Notes under the pieces: generated by a model
Seen by the model: the letters and a program-made list of their open reading frames with translations, nothing else
Told to the model about the DNA's origin: nothing
Database searches by the model: none
Made by a program: the position numbers and the translations under genes
Part shown: positions 18,448-28,213 of the stretch, piece after piece
Layout of the letters: each line of letters opens with the position of its first letter
Numbering within the stretch: the first letter of the stretch is position 1
Source of the DNA: an uncultured Barnesiella sp.
GTDB lineage: Bacteria; Bacteroidota; Bacteroidia; Bacteroidales; Barnesiellaceae
Direction: 5' to 3'
NCBI GenBank assembly: GCA_944320995.1
Contig: CALUJQ010000003.1
Span: forward strand, 1 to 64,000
DNA length: 64,000 nucleotides

Positions 18448-20136
18448 ATGAAATCAACCGATAAACAGGGCTGTAACGCCCTTGTCGAGATTTTGACGAA
18501 ACAGGGTGTGAGACGGGTGGTCTTGTCTCCCGGGTCGAGAAATGCTCCACTTTTGATGGCTTTTTCGAGAACTCCCGAAATCGACTCCTATGTCGTAGTT
18601 GATGAGCGTACGGCTGCTTTTATGGCATTGGGAATGTCACAACGAAGTGGCGAACCTGTCGCTTTGGTCTGTACTTCGGGAACGGCGTTGCTCAATTATG
18701 CTCCTGCCGTAGCCGAAGCCTATTATCAGCATATCCCATTAATTGTCATTTCGGGCGATCGTCCCATCGAATGGATCGATCAAGACGATGGCCAAACCTT
18801 GCGGCAGTATGGAGCCCTGTCTCATTTTGTGAAGCGTTCGTATGATTTGCGAGCCGAGTGGTCATTGCCGACCGACGGCTGGTATTTCAACCGTTGTGTG
18901 AATGATGCTTTGCTTACGGCTCTTTCGGGAGAAAAGGGACCGGTACATATTAATCTTTCCATTACCGAACCGCTTACGAATGAAACCGAGAGGCCGGAGC
19001 ATCGAGAGCGGCTGGTCATGCGGGTTCCCTCGTCGAATATTCCCGATGAAACGGCGATGTCGCTTTTGTGCGATGAGTTTATGTCGGCCCATAAAGTGAT
19101 GATATTGGTTGCTTTCTCGCAACCCGACGAATTATTGACCCGGGCCCTTAACCGTTTAGCCGAATTGCCGCAGGTGGTTGTCCTCACCGAGAGTATTGGC
19201 AATGTGCGCGGGGAGCGTTTTATCCCTACGGTGGACCGGGTCTATTCGGTAATCGACAAATCGGAGTGGCCCGATTATGCCCCCGATTTGCTCATTACGT
19301 TGGGAGGCTCGTTGGTATCGCGAATGATAAAGGCTTTTTTGAGGCAACATAAACCCCGGGAGCACTGGCGCATTTCGTCGGGCGACCACATTGTCGATAC
19401 CATGCAGGCGTTGACCCGCCATATCGAATCGTCGCCCGCTCTATTTTTGGACGGATTGTCTCGTCGGGTCTCACCGCTTGAAAGTGATTATTCGGAACTT
19501 TGGCATCGAAAGGAAGAGGAGGCTACGCGTTTGCACGACGATTATGTGGCCCGGGTGGGTTGGTGCGATTTGAAAGCGTTTTCGCTCATTCTTCCTGCTA
19601 TTCCGGTTGGAGCAGCTTTGCAACTCTCCAATGGAACGACGGTTCGTTATGCCCAATTGTTCCAATGCGAGCAGGTCTCCCGCAGCGATTGTAACCGGGG
19701 GGTATGCGGCATCGACGGTGCTACTTCGACAGCGGCCGGCGCCGCTTGTGCAGGGAATGAGATGACGGTTTTCATTACGGGCGACATGAGTTTCTCGTAC
19801 GATGTGAACGGTCTCTCGTCGGCCTATCTCTCTCCCCGGTTCAAAGTGATTGTCATGTGTAACGGCGGTGGAGGTATCTTCCGGTTTATCAAACCTACGG
19901 CCGATTTGCCCGAGTTGGAAAGTTGCTTCGAGGTACGTCGGGATATTCCCGTGCAGAAATATGCCGATTTGTTTGGCTTCCGTTACTTCGAAATCGGCGA
20001 TGAGACGTCGGCAGCCGAGGTATTACCCCGTTTCTTTGCCGAGAGCGAACAGCCGGCCATATTGGCGGTTCATACCCCCAACATCTATAATGCCGAGGTA
20101 TTGCGGGGCTATTTTCGTCGGGCGAGGCAATTATAA
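18448..20136 (+). CDS. menD: SEPHCHC synthase (MenD)
   Basis: A thiamine diphosphate enzyme that joins isochorismate and 2-oxoglutarate to give 2-succinyl-5-enolpyruvyl-6-hydroxy-3-cyclohexene-1-carboxylate. The protein has 562 residues. The N-terminal PYR domain has VLSPGSRNAPL and the cofactor-activating Glu in VVDERTAAFMALG; the C-terminal PP domain has the metal/cofactor motif GDMSFSYDVNGL...CNGGGGIF. The length is normal for the family. It is followed after 25 bases by menB. Confidence 0.96.
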   Translation: MKSTDKQGCNALVEILTKQGVRRVVLSPGSRNAPLLMAFSRTPEIDSYVVVDERTAAFMALGMSQRSGEPVALVCTSGTALLNYAPAVAEAYYQHIPLIVISGDRPIEWIDQDDGQTLRQYGALSHFVKRSYDLRAEWSLPTDGWYFNRCVNDALLTALSGEKGPVHINLSITEPLTNETERPEHRERLVMRVPSSNIPDETAMSLLCDEFMSAHKVMILVAFSQPDELLTRALNRLAELPQVVVLTESIGNVRGERFIPTVDRVYSVIDKSEWPDYAPDLLITLGGSLVSRMIKAFLRQHKPREHWRISSGDHIVDTMQALTRHIESSPALFLDGLSRRVSPLESDYSELWHRKEEEATRLHDDYVARVGWCDLKAFSLILPAIPVGAALQLSNGTTVRYAQLFQCEQVSRSDCNRGVCGIDGATSTAAGAACAGNEMTVFITGDMSFSYDVNGLSSAYLSPRFKVIVMCNGGGGIFRFIKPTADLPELESCFEVRRDIPVQKYADLFGFRYFEIGDETSAAEVLPRFFAESEQPAILAVHTPNIYNAEVLRGYFRRARQL

Positions 20137-20161
20137 TGGAAATACTAAAAAACGATAGAAT

Positions 20162-20986
20162 ATGAAACAGATTGAGTGGAAACCTATCAAGGAGTATGAG
20201 GACATTCTTTTTGATTTTTGCGATGGAATCGCCAAAATAACGATCAATCGGCCGCAGGTGTACAACGCATTCCGGCCACAGACCAATAATGAGATGCTCG
20301 ATGCCATGAGTATTTGCCGGGAACGCCCCGACATAGGCGTTGTGATTTTGACCGGAGCCGGCGACAAGGCTTTTTGTTCGGGAGGAGACCAAAAGGTAAA
20401 GGGTGTGGGAGGTTATATCGATGAAAACGGAGTACCCCGATTGAATGTGTTGGACTTGCACAAGGCGATACGTTCTATTCCCAAGCCCGTTATTGCCATG
20501 GTCAACGGCTATGCGATAGGTGGCGGGCATGTGTTGCATGTGGTTTGCGACCTGACGATTGCGTCGGAGAATGCCCGGTTTGGACAGACCGGGCCGAAGG
20601 TCGGCAGTTTCGACGGAGGTTTCGGCTCGTCTTATTTGGCCCGGATCGTAGGACAGAAGAAGGCGCGCGAGATCTGGTTCCTTTGCCGCCAATATTCAGC
20701 TAAGGAGGCCGAGGAGATGGGGTTGGTCAACAAGGTGGTTCCTTTCGACCGGCTGGAAGAGGAGACGGTCGAGTGGTGTCGGACCATTTTGAAACGCAGC
20801 CCGATGGCGATTCGTATGATTAAACGGGCTTTGAATGCCGAACTCGACGGCCAACGCGGGTTAATGGAGTTCGCGGGCGATGCTACGCTTCTCTATTACC
20901 TCATGGAGGAGGCGCAAGAGGGGAAAAACGCTTTCCTCGAAAAACGTGATCCCGATTTCCAGAAATTTCTTAAATTCCCCGGATAA
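20162..20986 (+). CDS. menB: 1,4-dihydroxy-2-naphthoyl-CoA synthase
   Basis: Closes the second ring of the naphthoquinone from o-succinylbenzoyl-CoA. The protein has 274 residues of crotonase fold with [15 protein letters not shown] (oxyanion hole), [12 protein letters not shown] and [18 protein letters not shown], all typical of MenB. MenB works after MenC and MenE, although its gene comes before them here. The stop codon is one base before the menC start. Confidence 0.96.
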   Translation: MKQIEWKPIKEYEDILFDFCDGIAKITINRPQVYNAFRPQTNNEMLDAMSICRERPDIGVVILTGAGDKAFCSGGDQKVKGVGGYIDENGVPRLNVLDLHKAIRSIPKPVIAMVNGYAIGGGHVLHVVCDLTIASENARFGQTGPKVGSFDGGFGSSYLARIVGQKKAREIWFLCRQYSAKEAEEMGLVNKVVPFDRLEEETVEWCRTILKRSPMAIRMIKRALNAELDGQRGLMEFAGDATLLYYLMEEAQEGKNAFLEKRDPDFQKFLKFPG

Positions 20987-20987
20987 G

Positions 20988-22037
20988 ATGTTGAAAGCGA
21001 GCTATACCCCTTATGTGTTGCATTTCAAAGTCCCGAGCGGGACTTCGCGTGGCATACTTACCGAAAAGGATACCTATTTCCTGAAAGTGTGGGACGATTG
21101 CGATCCCGCATGTTTCGGAGTGGGAGAGTGCGCTCTTTTCAAGGGCCTTGGCGCCGATGACCGTCCCGAATATGAAAGTGTGTTGCAACAGGTGTGCCGG
21201 GATATAGCGCAAAGTGAAAAGCTCGACTTGTCGCAGTGGAGTTCCATTCGTTTCGGGTTGGAGACGGCATTGCTCGACCTGCGACAAGGCGGGCGACGTT
21301 TGATATTCCCCTCCGGTTTCGTAAAGGGAGAGCAAGCTATCGAAATAAACGGCTTGATATGGATGGGCGACAAGCGCACAATGGCCGCCCGCATCGAGGA
21401 AAAGTTGGACGCCGGTTTTTCGTGTATAAAATTGAAGATAGGAGCAATCGATTTTGAGGACGAATGCGATTTATTGGCCTACATACGTCGTCGATACACT
21501 CGGGACGACATCGAGTTGAGGGTCGATGCCAACGGCGCGTTTCCGCCCGATGAGGCATTGGAATATTTGAAACGCCTTGCCGACTACGATTTGCATTCTA
21601 TCGAGCAGCCTATACGAGCCGGACAGTGGGAGGCGATGGCTCGGTTGTGCGAGCTCTCTCCTTTGCCTGTGGCCCTCGATGAGGAACTTATCGGAGTGAA
21701 CCATTTTACCGATAAAATCTCCTTGTTAAAAACGATTTCACCGCAATATGTGGTATTGAAACCTTCGTTGGTCGGTGGATTTGAAGGTGCGCGGGAGTGG
21801 CTCGATGCCGCCCGGGATTGTGGCGTGGGTTGGTGGATTACATCGGCGTTGGAGTCGAATGTAGGGTTGAATGCGATTGCACAATGGACAGCGACTCTTC
21901 CCGTAACTATGCCGCAAGGGCTGGGTACCGGGGCGTTGTATACCAATAATATACCTTCACCCCTCGAACAGGAAAGGAATGTGTTGCGCTATAATCCCGA
22001 GAAGGGGTGGATTTTTTCGATGGATTCATGGAAATAA
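20988..22037 (+). CDS. menC: o-Succinylbenzoate synthase
   Basis: Dehydrates the MenD/MenH product to o-succinylbenzoate. The protein has 349 residues in the enolase superfamily. The catalytic lysines lie in CIKLKIGA, and the metal ligands are the Asp of LRVDANGAF, the Glu of SIEQPI and the Asp/Glu of VALDEELIG. The start is the ATG right after the menB stop; the longer open frame from 20880 runs through menB and is not real. Its 3' end overlaps menE by 10 bases, a sign of translational coupling. Confidence 0.95.
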   Translation: MLKASYTPYVLHFKVPSGTSRGILTEKDTYFLKVWDDCDPACFGVGECALFKGLGADDRPEYESVLQQVCRDIAQSEKLDLSQWSSIRFGLETALLDLRQGGRRLIFPSGFVKGEQAIEINGLIWMGDKRTMAARIEEKLDAGFSCIKLKIGAIDFEDECDLLAYIRRRYTRDDIELRVDANGAFPPDEALEYLKRLADYDLHSIEQPIRAGQWEAMARLCELSPLPVALDEELIGVNHFTDKISLLKTISPQYVVLKPSLVGGFEGAREWLDAARDCGVGWWITSALESNVGLNAIAQWTATLPVTMPQGLGTGALYTNNIPSPLEQERNVLRYNPEKGWIFSMDSWK

Positions 22038-23047
22038 AACTTAATCACTCGCTTTGTCATACTCGGGAAGAGGTGTTGCAATCCTCTTCCTTGCAGGTAG
22101 CCGATTTCCTTGACGAATGGTGTTCGGATACCGATTTCGTGTGGGGGCATACTTCGGGTTCGACCGGAAGTCCCAAAACGATTCGATTATTGAAACGGGA
22201 TATGGAAGAGTCGGCGCGGTTGACTATCGATTTTTTCGATATTACCGCCGATACAACTATGTTGTTGTGCCTTTCTCCCGATTACATTGCCGGGAAGATG
22301 ATGATTGTGCGGGCATTGTTATCGGGAGCCGATTTGCTGGTTGTACCGCCATCGATTTTGCCGCTCTCGACGATTGCCGAGAGGATCGATTTTGCCGCCA
22401 TGATTCCGACACAAGTAACCGAGTCGTTGAGAACAGAAGAGGAGCGGGCGAAATTGTCGCAGATAGGGGCTTTGATTATTGGGGGAGCTCCGTTATCTTC
22501 CGATACAGAAGAGGTGTTGAAGTCGTTCCCGATTCGTGCGTATGCCACTTATGGCATGACCGAGACGGTTTCGCATGTCGCTTTACGCCGTATAGGCGAT
22601 CCCGATATGTTGTACAGGGCTTTGGGTAATATCACTTTTTCGACCGATGAACGGGAGTGTTTGGTTATCCACACGCCGCATTTTTCGGTAAAGCAGTTTG
22701 TGACGAACGATGTCGTTGCCTTGTCGGACAACCGAAATTTTCGATGGATTGGACGGTATGACCATGTGATTAATACCGGAGGCGTGAAAGTTTTTCCCGA
22801 ACAGATCGAGAAGAAGATTGCCGGATTGTTTGCCCGGCGATTTTTTGTCACCTCTTCTCCCGATGAAAAATGGGGCGAATGCGTGACTCTTGTCATGGAA
22901 GGAGAGCCTTTGACAATCGAGGAGGAGAAGGCTTTGTTGGCACAATTGAGGGAGAATGTCGATAAATACGAGATGCCTCGTAAAGTGTTATATTTACCCG
23001 CCTTCAAAGAAACTTTTTCAGGGAAAATTATTCGGGATATAATATGA
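22028..23047 (+). CDS. menE: o-Succinylbenzoate-CoA ligase, short form
   Basis: Activates o-succinylbenzoate with ATP and CoA for MenB. It has only 339 residues, against 450 or more in the classical family. The adenylate-forming motif TSGSTGSPK comes at residues 42-50, so most of the first N-terminal subdomain is absent. TYGMTE, a WIGRYDHVINTGGVKV hinge motif and a C-terminal Lys in FSGKIIR are present, so the catalytic core is complete. Short MenE proteins are known in Bacteroidetes. The ATG at 22028 is preferred to a GTG at 22007. It is the last men gene; menA and menH are not in the window. Confidence 0.88.
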   Translation: MEIKLNHSLCHTREEVLQSSSLQVADFLDEWCSDTDFVWGHTSGSTGSPKTIRLLKRDMEESARLTIDFFDITADTTMLLCLSPDYIAGKMMIVRALLSGADLLVVPPSILPLSTIAERIDFAAMIPTQVTESLRTEEERAKLSQIGALIIGGAPLSSDTEEVLKSFPIRAYATYGMTETVSHVALRRIGDPDMLYRALGNITFSTDERECLVIHTPHFSVKQFVTNDVVALSDNRNFRWIGRYDHVINTGGVKVFPEQIEKKIAGLFARRFFVTSSPDEKWGECVTLVMEGEPLTIEEEKALLAQLRENVDKYEMPRKVLYLPAFKETFSGKIIRDII

Positions 23048-23117
23048 ATATGTGTTGAGAGAGATTTGGCCATTTAAGTCGAAGGCCGCATTTGAATTGA
23101 GATGATATTTTTGTAAT

Positions 23118-23155
23118 AAACAAGCCTCCCGATTGAAAAATCGGGAGGCTTGTTT
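23118..23155. terminator. Bidirectional terminator between menE and the Crp/Fnr gene
   Basis: A perfect 17-bp stem (AAACAAGCCTCCCGATT and its complement) with a 4-base loop. A/T ends on both sides allow it to stop the converging men and regulator transcripts. Confidence 0.85.
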
Positions 23156-23175
23156 ATGTATGAAAATGTCGTTGA

Positions 23176-23877
23176 TTATCCGAATTTGCTTATTTTCCGT
23201 AACCGCTCTTCATCGATGATTTGTATGCGCCGACCATCGACGGTAATGATTTTTTCGTTGGTGAAACTCGACAAGGTGCGTATAGCGTTGGAAGTAGTCA
23301 TATTTGACAAGTTTGCCAAATCTTCGCGAGCCATGTAGATATTGAGTGTGAGCCCGTCTTCCTCGACTCCGTAATTTTCTTTGAGGACCAGTAAAGATTC
23401 GGCCAACCGACCCCGAATGTGTTTTTGGGTGAGGTTTACCGTGCGGGCATCGGAGATGCCTAAATCGTTGGAAAGTTCTTTGATAAAGAACCATGCCAGT
23501 CCGTTGTTTTTGCGGATATGCTCTTCCACCAAGGACATGGGTAAGGAGCCTACGGTTGCGCTCTCGATAGCTGCGGCTGCCGTTACGTAAGGTTCTCGTG
23601 AGAAATAGGCCCGGTAACCAAAATATTGTACCGGTCGAATGAGGCGGATAATCTGGCTCCTGCCACCGACCCCGTCCTTATAGATTTTTACTTTCCCTTT
23701 CAATAAGCACATTAGTTGCAAAGGTTCTTCACCTTCACTGTAAATGATCTCGTTCTTCTTGAAGTTCTGAATCTTGAAATTTTCGGCAATAACACGTTTT
23801 TCCTCATTTTCGAGTAAAGCCCAAAAATCAGACATCTCTTCTTGTAATATGGATTCCAATGTGCTTTTTTTGACCAT
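23176..23877 (-). CDS. Crp/Fnr family transcriptional regulator
   Basis: The protein has 233 residues. The N-terminal cyclic-nucleotide-binding type beta-roll (about 25-150) contains EIIYSEGEEPLQLMCLLKGKVKIY; the C-terminal winged helix (about 155-228) has the recognition-helix region MAREDLANLSNMTTSNAIRTLSSF. The Cys cluster expected of an oxygen-sensing Fnr is absent, and the cAMP-contact residues of Crp are not evident, so the signal is unknown. It is a single gene with its own -7 element (23904-23911) and a terminator on the far side. Neighbours do not reveal its targets. Confidence 0.9.
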   Translation of the reverse strand: MVKKSTLESILQEEMSDFWALLENEEKRVIAENFKIQNFKKNEIIYSEGEEPLQLMCLLKGKVKIYKDGVGGRSQIIRLIRPVQYFGYRAYFSREPYVTAAAAIESATVGSLPMSLVEEHIRKNNGLAWFFIKELSNDLGISDARTVNLTQKHIRGRLAESLLVLKENYGVEEDGLTLNIYMAREDLANLSNMTTSNAIRTLSSFTNEKIITVDGRRIQIIDEERLRKISKFG

Positions 23878-23903
23878 TTGCCTTATAACTATGTTTTACA
23901 GCA

Positions 23904-23911
23904 CAAAAATA
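23904..23911 (-). promoter_or_regulatory. Candidate -7 element of the Crp/Fnr gene
   Basis: Minus-strand TATTTTTG fits TAnnTTTG, 27 bases before the start codon. The -33 box is not clear. Confidence 0.45.
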
Positions 23912-23987
23912 AGTAAAAAATTGATATATTGTTTCTTAAAAGAGAAAAAACATGTTTTTTATAGCAAACAGAGGGCTATGCGAGTAA

Positions 23988-24020
23988 AAGAATAAGGAGG
24001 CAATTTGCCTCCTTATTCTT
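23988..24020 (-). terminator. Terminator after trxB
   Basis: A perfect 15-bp inverted repeat (AAGAATAAGGAGGCA and its complement) with a 3-base loop, 17 bases past the trxB stop; on the minus strand a T-containing tail follows (TTACTCGC). Confidence 0.75.
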
Positions 24021-24036
24021 ATGACGGATGACATTT

Positions 24037-24984
24037 TTACAAATTGTTATTTATCAAATAACGCTCGGCATCTATTGCGGCTTTACACCCCGAGGCGGCC
24101 GCTGTAATCGCTTGACGGTACCGAGGATCGGCCACGTCGCCTGCGGCAAAAACACCGTCGATATTTGTTTCGGTAGTGTGTGGTGCGGTAACTATATATC
24201 CGTTTTCATCGAGGGTAATGGCCCCTTTGAAGATGTCGGTATTGGGTTTGTGGCCGATTGCCAAAAAGAATCCGTCGATAGGCAGGTCGTAATGTTCTTC
24301 GTGGTCGGTATCTTTCCCTTTGACCAAGTGTACTCCTTCCACGCCGTTTTCACCGAATAGTCCTACGGCTTGGGTTTCGAACAGAATTTCTATATTGGGA
24401 TTCTCGATAACTCGTTTTTGCATGATGTTGGAAGCTCTCAAAAAGTTTTTTCTTACAATCAGATAGACTTTGGAGGCGAGGTGGGAAAGGTATTCGGCCT
24501 CTTCGCATGCGGTATCGCCGCCACCGACTACGGCTACCGTTTTCTTCCGATAGAAAAATCCGTCGCAAGTGGCGCATGCCGATACGCCCATCCCTGCATA
24601 TTTGGCTTCGTCGGGAAGTCCCAAATATTTGGCCGAAGCTCCGGTTGAGATGATTATGGCGTCGGCTTCTACTGTTTTTTCGCCGTCGATGGTTATGCGA
24701 TAGGGCTTTTGGGAGAAGTCGGCCGCAGTGGCGATTCCCCGACGAATATCGGCGCCGAATCGGGCGGCCTGTTTTTTCAGATCTTCCATCATATCGAATC
24801 CCGATATGCCTTCGGGATAGCCGGGGAAATTTTCCACCTCGCTGGTGGTTGTGAGTTGTCCGCCGGGTTGCATACCCTCATATAAGACCGGTGCGAGATT
24901 GGCACGCGAGGCGTATATGGCTGCGGTGTAACCGGCAGGGCCAGAACCGATAATAAGGCAACGTATTCGTTCGTTCTTTTCCAT
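24037..24984 (-). CDS. trxB: Thioredoxin-disulfide reductase
   Basis: Reduces oxidised thioredoxin with NADPH through FAD and a redox disulfide. The protein has 315 residues. The FAD-binding motif is GSGPAGYTAAIYASRA near the N-terminus, the active-site pair is Cys137-Cys140 (ACATCDGFFY), the NADPH-binding motif is VVGGGDTACEEAEYL, and the C-terminal FAD motif is GVFAAGDVAD. It is the last gene of a minus-strand unit ftsK-lolA-trxB, 21 bases from lolA. Confidence 0.97.
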   Translation of the reverse strand: MEKNERIRCLIIGSGPAGYTAAIYASRANLAPVLYEGMQPGGQLTTTSEVENFPGYPEGISGFDMMEDLKKQAARFGADIRRGIATAADFSQKPYRITIDGEKTVEADAIIISTGASAKYLGLPDEAKYAGMGVSACATCDGFFYRKKTVAVVGGGDTACEEAEYLSHLASKVYLIVRKNFLRASNIMQKRVIENPNIEILFETQAVGLFGENGVEGVHLVKGKDTDHEEHYDLPIDGFFLAIGHKPNTDIFKGAITLDENGYIVTAPHTTETNIDGVFAAGDVADPRYRQAITAAASGCKAAIDAERYLINNNL

Positions 24985-25005
24985 AATTTCTATTTATTTG
25001 TGTGA

Positions 25006-25647
25006 TTAGCGTAAGTCGATCAGTTCAGTCCCGGAATATTGTTTTTTATCGAAAACAAATGTAGCATCGGGAAAGTTTTGCCCGGTCGTATATTTCGATA
25101 GGCCGATCGTGCAGTGCGTGCGATCGCTGTAATATATTTTGAATGTACTGGGTATCGATGTCGCCGTGTTACTTGTAATTACGATGCGGTCGATGTTTGT
25201 CCCTTTCTTTTTCGGGGTGAGTTCGGTGACGCTCTCTTTATGGTTTGGTGATTTCAAGGCTTTGGCATTGAAGTTCTGTTTGTAGGTGTCGATGAGGATA
25301 TAAGGATTGATGGCAGCGATCTCTTCGGGGGTAGGTTCGGTCAGATTTACCTCTTCGGTAGCCTTTACATAGGCCCATTGGAGTTTCCCGTTATACCATA
25401 CGGTCATGGCCGGTGTTTTCCAATAGAATTTATTCCCCGATATTTTTATCGTGCCGTTTTGTTTTTCTACCGGTTCGCCGAGGGCATTGGCGACGGTCAA
25501 GGAGAATGCGGCCGATATGCCTCCCGACTTGCGGAATTTTTCTACTACCTTATCGAGCGCGACAGTACCGTTTTGGGCATGCAGATTTACGGTATTTATA
25601 CATAAGAATAGGAGGGTGCAATATAAAAATATACGACTTGCTTTCAT
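25006..25647 (-). CDS. LolA-like outer membrane lipoprotein carrier
   Basis: A periplasmic protein of 213 residues with a signal peptide (MKASRIFLYCTLLFLCINTVNLHA). The fold pattern of LolA is visible: FRKSGGISAAFSLTV, GTIKISGNKFYWKTPAMTVWYNGKLQWAY, and a C-terminal hydrophobic beta-strand series. LolA shuttles lipoproteins from the inner to the outer membrane. Its ATG overlaps the ftsK stop by 4 bases, an arrangement seen in many Bacteroidetes and a sign of translational coupling. The subfamily is divergent, hence no gene symbol. Confidence 0.88.
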   Translation of the reverse strand: MKASRIFLYCTLLFLCINTVNLHAQNGTVALDKVVEKFRKSGGISAAFSLTVANALGEPVEKQNGTIKISGNKFYWKTPAMTVWYNGKLQWAYVKATEEVNLTEPTPEEIAAINPYILIDTYKQNFNAKALKSPNHKESVTELTPKKKGTNIDRIVITSNTATSIPSTFKIYYSDRTHCTIGLSKYTTGQNFPDATFVFDKKQYSGTELIDLR

Positions 25648-28145
25648 TTCAATAATTCCAATTTGTTTTCAAGAGCCATGATGTCCATAATTAATACTTG
25701 GCGGGGTTTCCCACCTTCGCTTGGGCCCACGATTCCGGCGGCTTCGAGTTGGTCCATGAGCCGTCCGGCGCGGTTGTACCCGATGGAGTAGCGTCTTTGC
25801 AGCGATGACGTGGAGGCTTGCCCCGAAACGACGATCATTTTGGCGGCCTCTTCAAACAAGGGGTCCCGGTTGATGACATCGTTGCTGCCTCCGCCCATTT
25901 CGCTATCGGCATTTTTGTACTCGGGAAGCTCGTAGGGTTCGGGGTATCCCTGCTGTTTGCTAATGTATTCGCAGATTCGTTTTACCTCGGGGGTATCGAT
26001 AAAGGCGCACTGGATACGTTTCAATTCTCCTCCTTCGGTAAATAGCATATCGCCCCGGCCGATGAGTTGGTTGGCGCCGGGAGCGTCGAGAATCGTGCGT
26101 GAATCGACCATTTGCATCACTCTGAATGCGATACGGGCCGGGAAGTTAGCTTTGATATTACCGGTGATAACGGTCGTCGATGGTCTTTGGGTGGCGATTA
26201 CCATGTGGATACCTACGGCTCTCGCTTTTTGGGCGATTCGGGCGATAGGCATTTCGACGTCTCGGCCGGCCATCATGATGAGGTCGGCGAACTCGTCGAT
26301 AATGACAACGATGTAGGGCATGAACTTATGCCCGTTGTTGGGGTTGAGCCGCCGGTGTATAAACTCTTCGTTGTATTCTTTGATGGTCCTTACGTTTGCT
26401 TTGGCGAGCAGGGCATAGCGGTTGTCCATTTCGATACAGAGCGAGTTCAGCGTGGCGATGACTTTGTCGCTGTCGGTGATTACGGCTTTTTCGGCATCGG
26501 GTAGCTTGGCCATGAAATGGTTTTCGATAACCGAATAGATGCTGAACTCGACCATTTTGGGATCGACCAATACAAATTTCAGTTGGGCCGGGTGTTTTTT
26601 GTAGAGCAGCGAGGTGATGATGGCATTCAGCCCGACCGATTTACCCTGTCCGGTAGCTCCGGCTACCAATATGTGGGGCATTTTGCAGAGGTCGGCTATA
26701 TATACTTCGTTTGTAATGCTTTTCCCCAAAGCCATTGGCAATTCATATTTGCACTCTTGGAATTTCTTGGAGGCGAGGACCGAATACATGGAGACCATTT
26801 TGGGGTCTTTGTTGGGAACTTCGATACCCACAGTCCCTTTCCCGGGGATAGGTGCGATAATGCGAATACCCAAAGCCGACAGGCTGAGGGCAATATCGTT
26901 TTCGAGACTCTTTATTCGGGCTATTCTTACACCGGCCTCGGGTTTTATTTCGTAAAGCGTGACGGTGGGACCGACGGTTGCCGTGATGGAACTGATACCG
27001 ATGTTGTAATTTTTAAGGGTTTCGGTAATCAGTTTTTTGTTGGCGGCCTGTTCCTCCATATTGATTTCCACTTCGCTGCTTTCGCGTTTTTCCAGCAAGT
27101 CGAAGGTGGGTTGCTTGTAGTGCGATAACTCTTTTGTGGGATCATACTCCTCCATGGGGGTTACTTGCGTGGCCAATTCTTCGGCCTCGGCCGTCTCGAT
27201 CACGAAATCGGGGTCGCCGGTATCGAATGTAACCCGTTTGGCCGTCTCTTCGACGGACGGAGTGTTTTCCTCTATCTCTTCGGGAGTAGGAATCTCTTCG
27301 ATAGGATCGTCGGGATATTGGGGTAATATATCGGGATTGACTGGCTCGGGCGAGGTCTCTTTTTCCAAGTGGGACGGGTCGTTCTCTTGGCCTGCTGCCG
27401 TTTCTGTTTCATCGCTATCGGAGTCATCGGGGGCGTTGGGGCCGTATTCCGATTGATTGGCTTTGTTTTTCAACGCTTGAATGGCTTTCCCGGTAAGGTT
27501 GACAGACGATATTCGCCGAATGTATTCGATGGTTTTGAAACTCAGGTGTACCATTAATATGATAGTGAGCGCGATGATAAAGAGAGCTGTACCCCATGGG
27601 CCTATCCACGCATCGAGCCATTGTGTGATGTAGTATCCGTGATAACCGCCCAAATAGAGAAAAGTATCGTTGTAGCTGTACATGAAAAGGAATCCGAATA
27701 GCAGAGACAGAACAATGATCGATAGGGCACAACTGATGGTAAATCGTATCATGCGTGGATGAGCGACTTTCATCAATCGACGCCCCACCACGTAGAGCCA
27801 AAGGGCTACGATAAAAGACGAGATACCCATCCAGCGGTTTATCATGAGGTTTGACAGGTAGGCTCCGAATGCGCCGGTCCAGTTTTGTATCTCGTTACCG
27901 ATGTCAGAAAGTTCTCCGACCGACAGGTTTTCGATTTTGCTTTGGTCAATACTCCCGGTGAAGAAGAATGAGATAAAGGAGATGACCATATAGATGGAAA
28001 AAATCACGAGGATAATTCCTGCGACAAAATTGACGCGTTCGTTTTTTAATATACTTTTGCGGTTCTCTTTTTCTGCAAGAGTCTCGTTGTTTATTCCTTC
28101 GGATTGGACGGTTTCTATTTTGTTCTCTTCAGGATCGGTAGGCAT
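25644..28145 (-). CDS. ftsK: DNA translocase FtsK/SpoIIIE family
   Basis: An ATP-driven DNA pump that clears chromosome termini from the division septum and helps dimer resolution. The protein has 833 residues. Four membrane segments lie within about residues 35-205. A Glu/Pro-rich linker (about 240-370) leads to the motor with Walker A GATGQGKSVGLN and Walker B VVIIDEFADLIM, then RPSTTVITGNIKANFPARIAF. The C-terminal winged-helix gamma domain (about 765-833, STSSLQRRYSIGYNRAGRLMDQLEAAGIV) reads KOPS-like sites. It is the first gene of the unit with lolA and trxB. Confidence 0.97.
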   Translation of the reverse strand: MPTDPEENKIETVQSEGINNETLAEKENRKSILKNERVNFVAGIILVIFSIYMVISFISFFFTGSIDQSKIENLSVGELSDIGNEIQNWTGAFGAYLSNLMINRWMGISSFIVALWLYVVGRRLMKVAHPRMIRFTISCALSIIVLSLLFGFLFMYSYNDTFLYLGGYHGYYITQWLDAWIGPWGTALFIIALTIILMVHLSFKTIEYIRRISSVNLTGKAIQALKNKANQSEYGPNAPDDSDSDETETAAGQENDPSHLEKETSPEPVNPDILPQYPDDPIEEIPTPEEIEENTPSVEETAKRVTFDTGDPDFVIETAEAEELATQVTPMEEYDPTKELSHYKQPTFDLLEKRESSEVEINMEEQAANKKLITETLKNYNIGISSITATVGPTVTLYEIKPEAGVRIARIKSLENDIALSLSALGIRIIAPIPGKGTVGIEVPNKDPKMVSMYSVLASKKFQECKYELPMALGKSITNEVYIADLCKMPHILVAGATGQGKSVGLNAIITSLLYKKHPAQLKFVLVDPKMVEFSIYSVIENHFMAKLPDAEKAVITDSDKVIATLNSLCIEMDNRYALLAKANVRTIKEYNEEFIHRRLNPNNGHKFMPYIVVIIDEFADLIMMAGRDVEMPIARIAQKARAVGIHMVIATQRPSTTVITGNIKANFPARIAFRVMQMVDSRTILDAPGANQLIGRGDMLFTEGGELKRIQCAFIDTPEVKRICEYISKQQGYPEPYELPEYKNADSEMGGGSNDVINRDPLFEEAAKMIVVSGQASTSSLQRRYSIGYNRAGRLMDQLEAAGIVGPSEGGKPRQVLIMDIMALENKLELLK

Positions 28146-28179
28146 ATTACAATAAAAATAGGCTGTTGAAATTCAGACA

Positions 28180-28187
28180 CAAATGTA
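28180..28187 (-). promoter_or_regulatory. -7 element of ftsK
   Basis: Minus-strand TACATTTG, identical to the element before pheA, dxs and nadE. A weak TTCG lies at the -33 distance. It splits ftsK-lolA-trxB from the upstream trk genes. Confidence 0.55.
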
Positions 28188-28213
28188 ATGAAAAATCGTT
28201 ATTCCCCGAAATC

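Noticed and set aside
20880..20987. Upstream extension of menC into menB
   Set aside because: The extension overlaps the menB coding end in another frame; the ATG at 20988 directly after the menB stop gives the normal MenC length.
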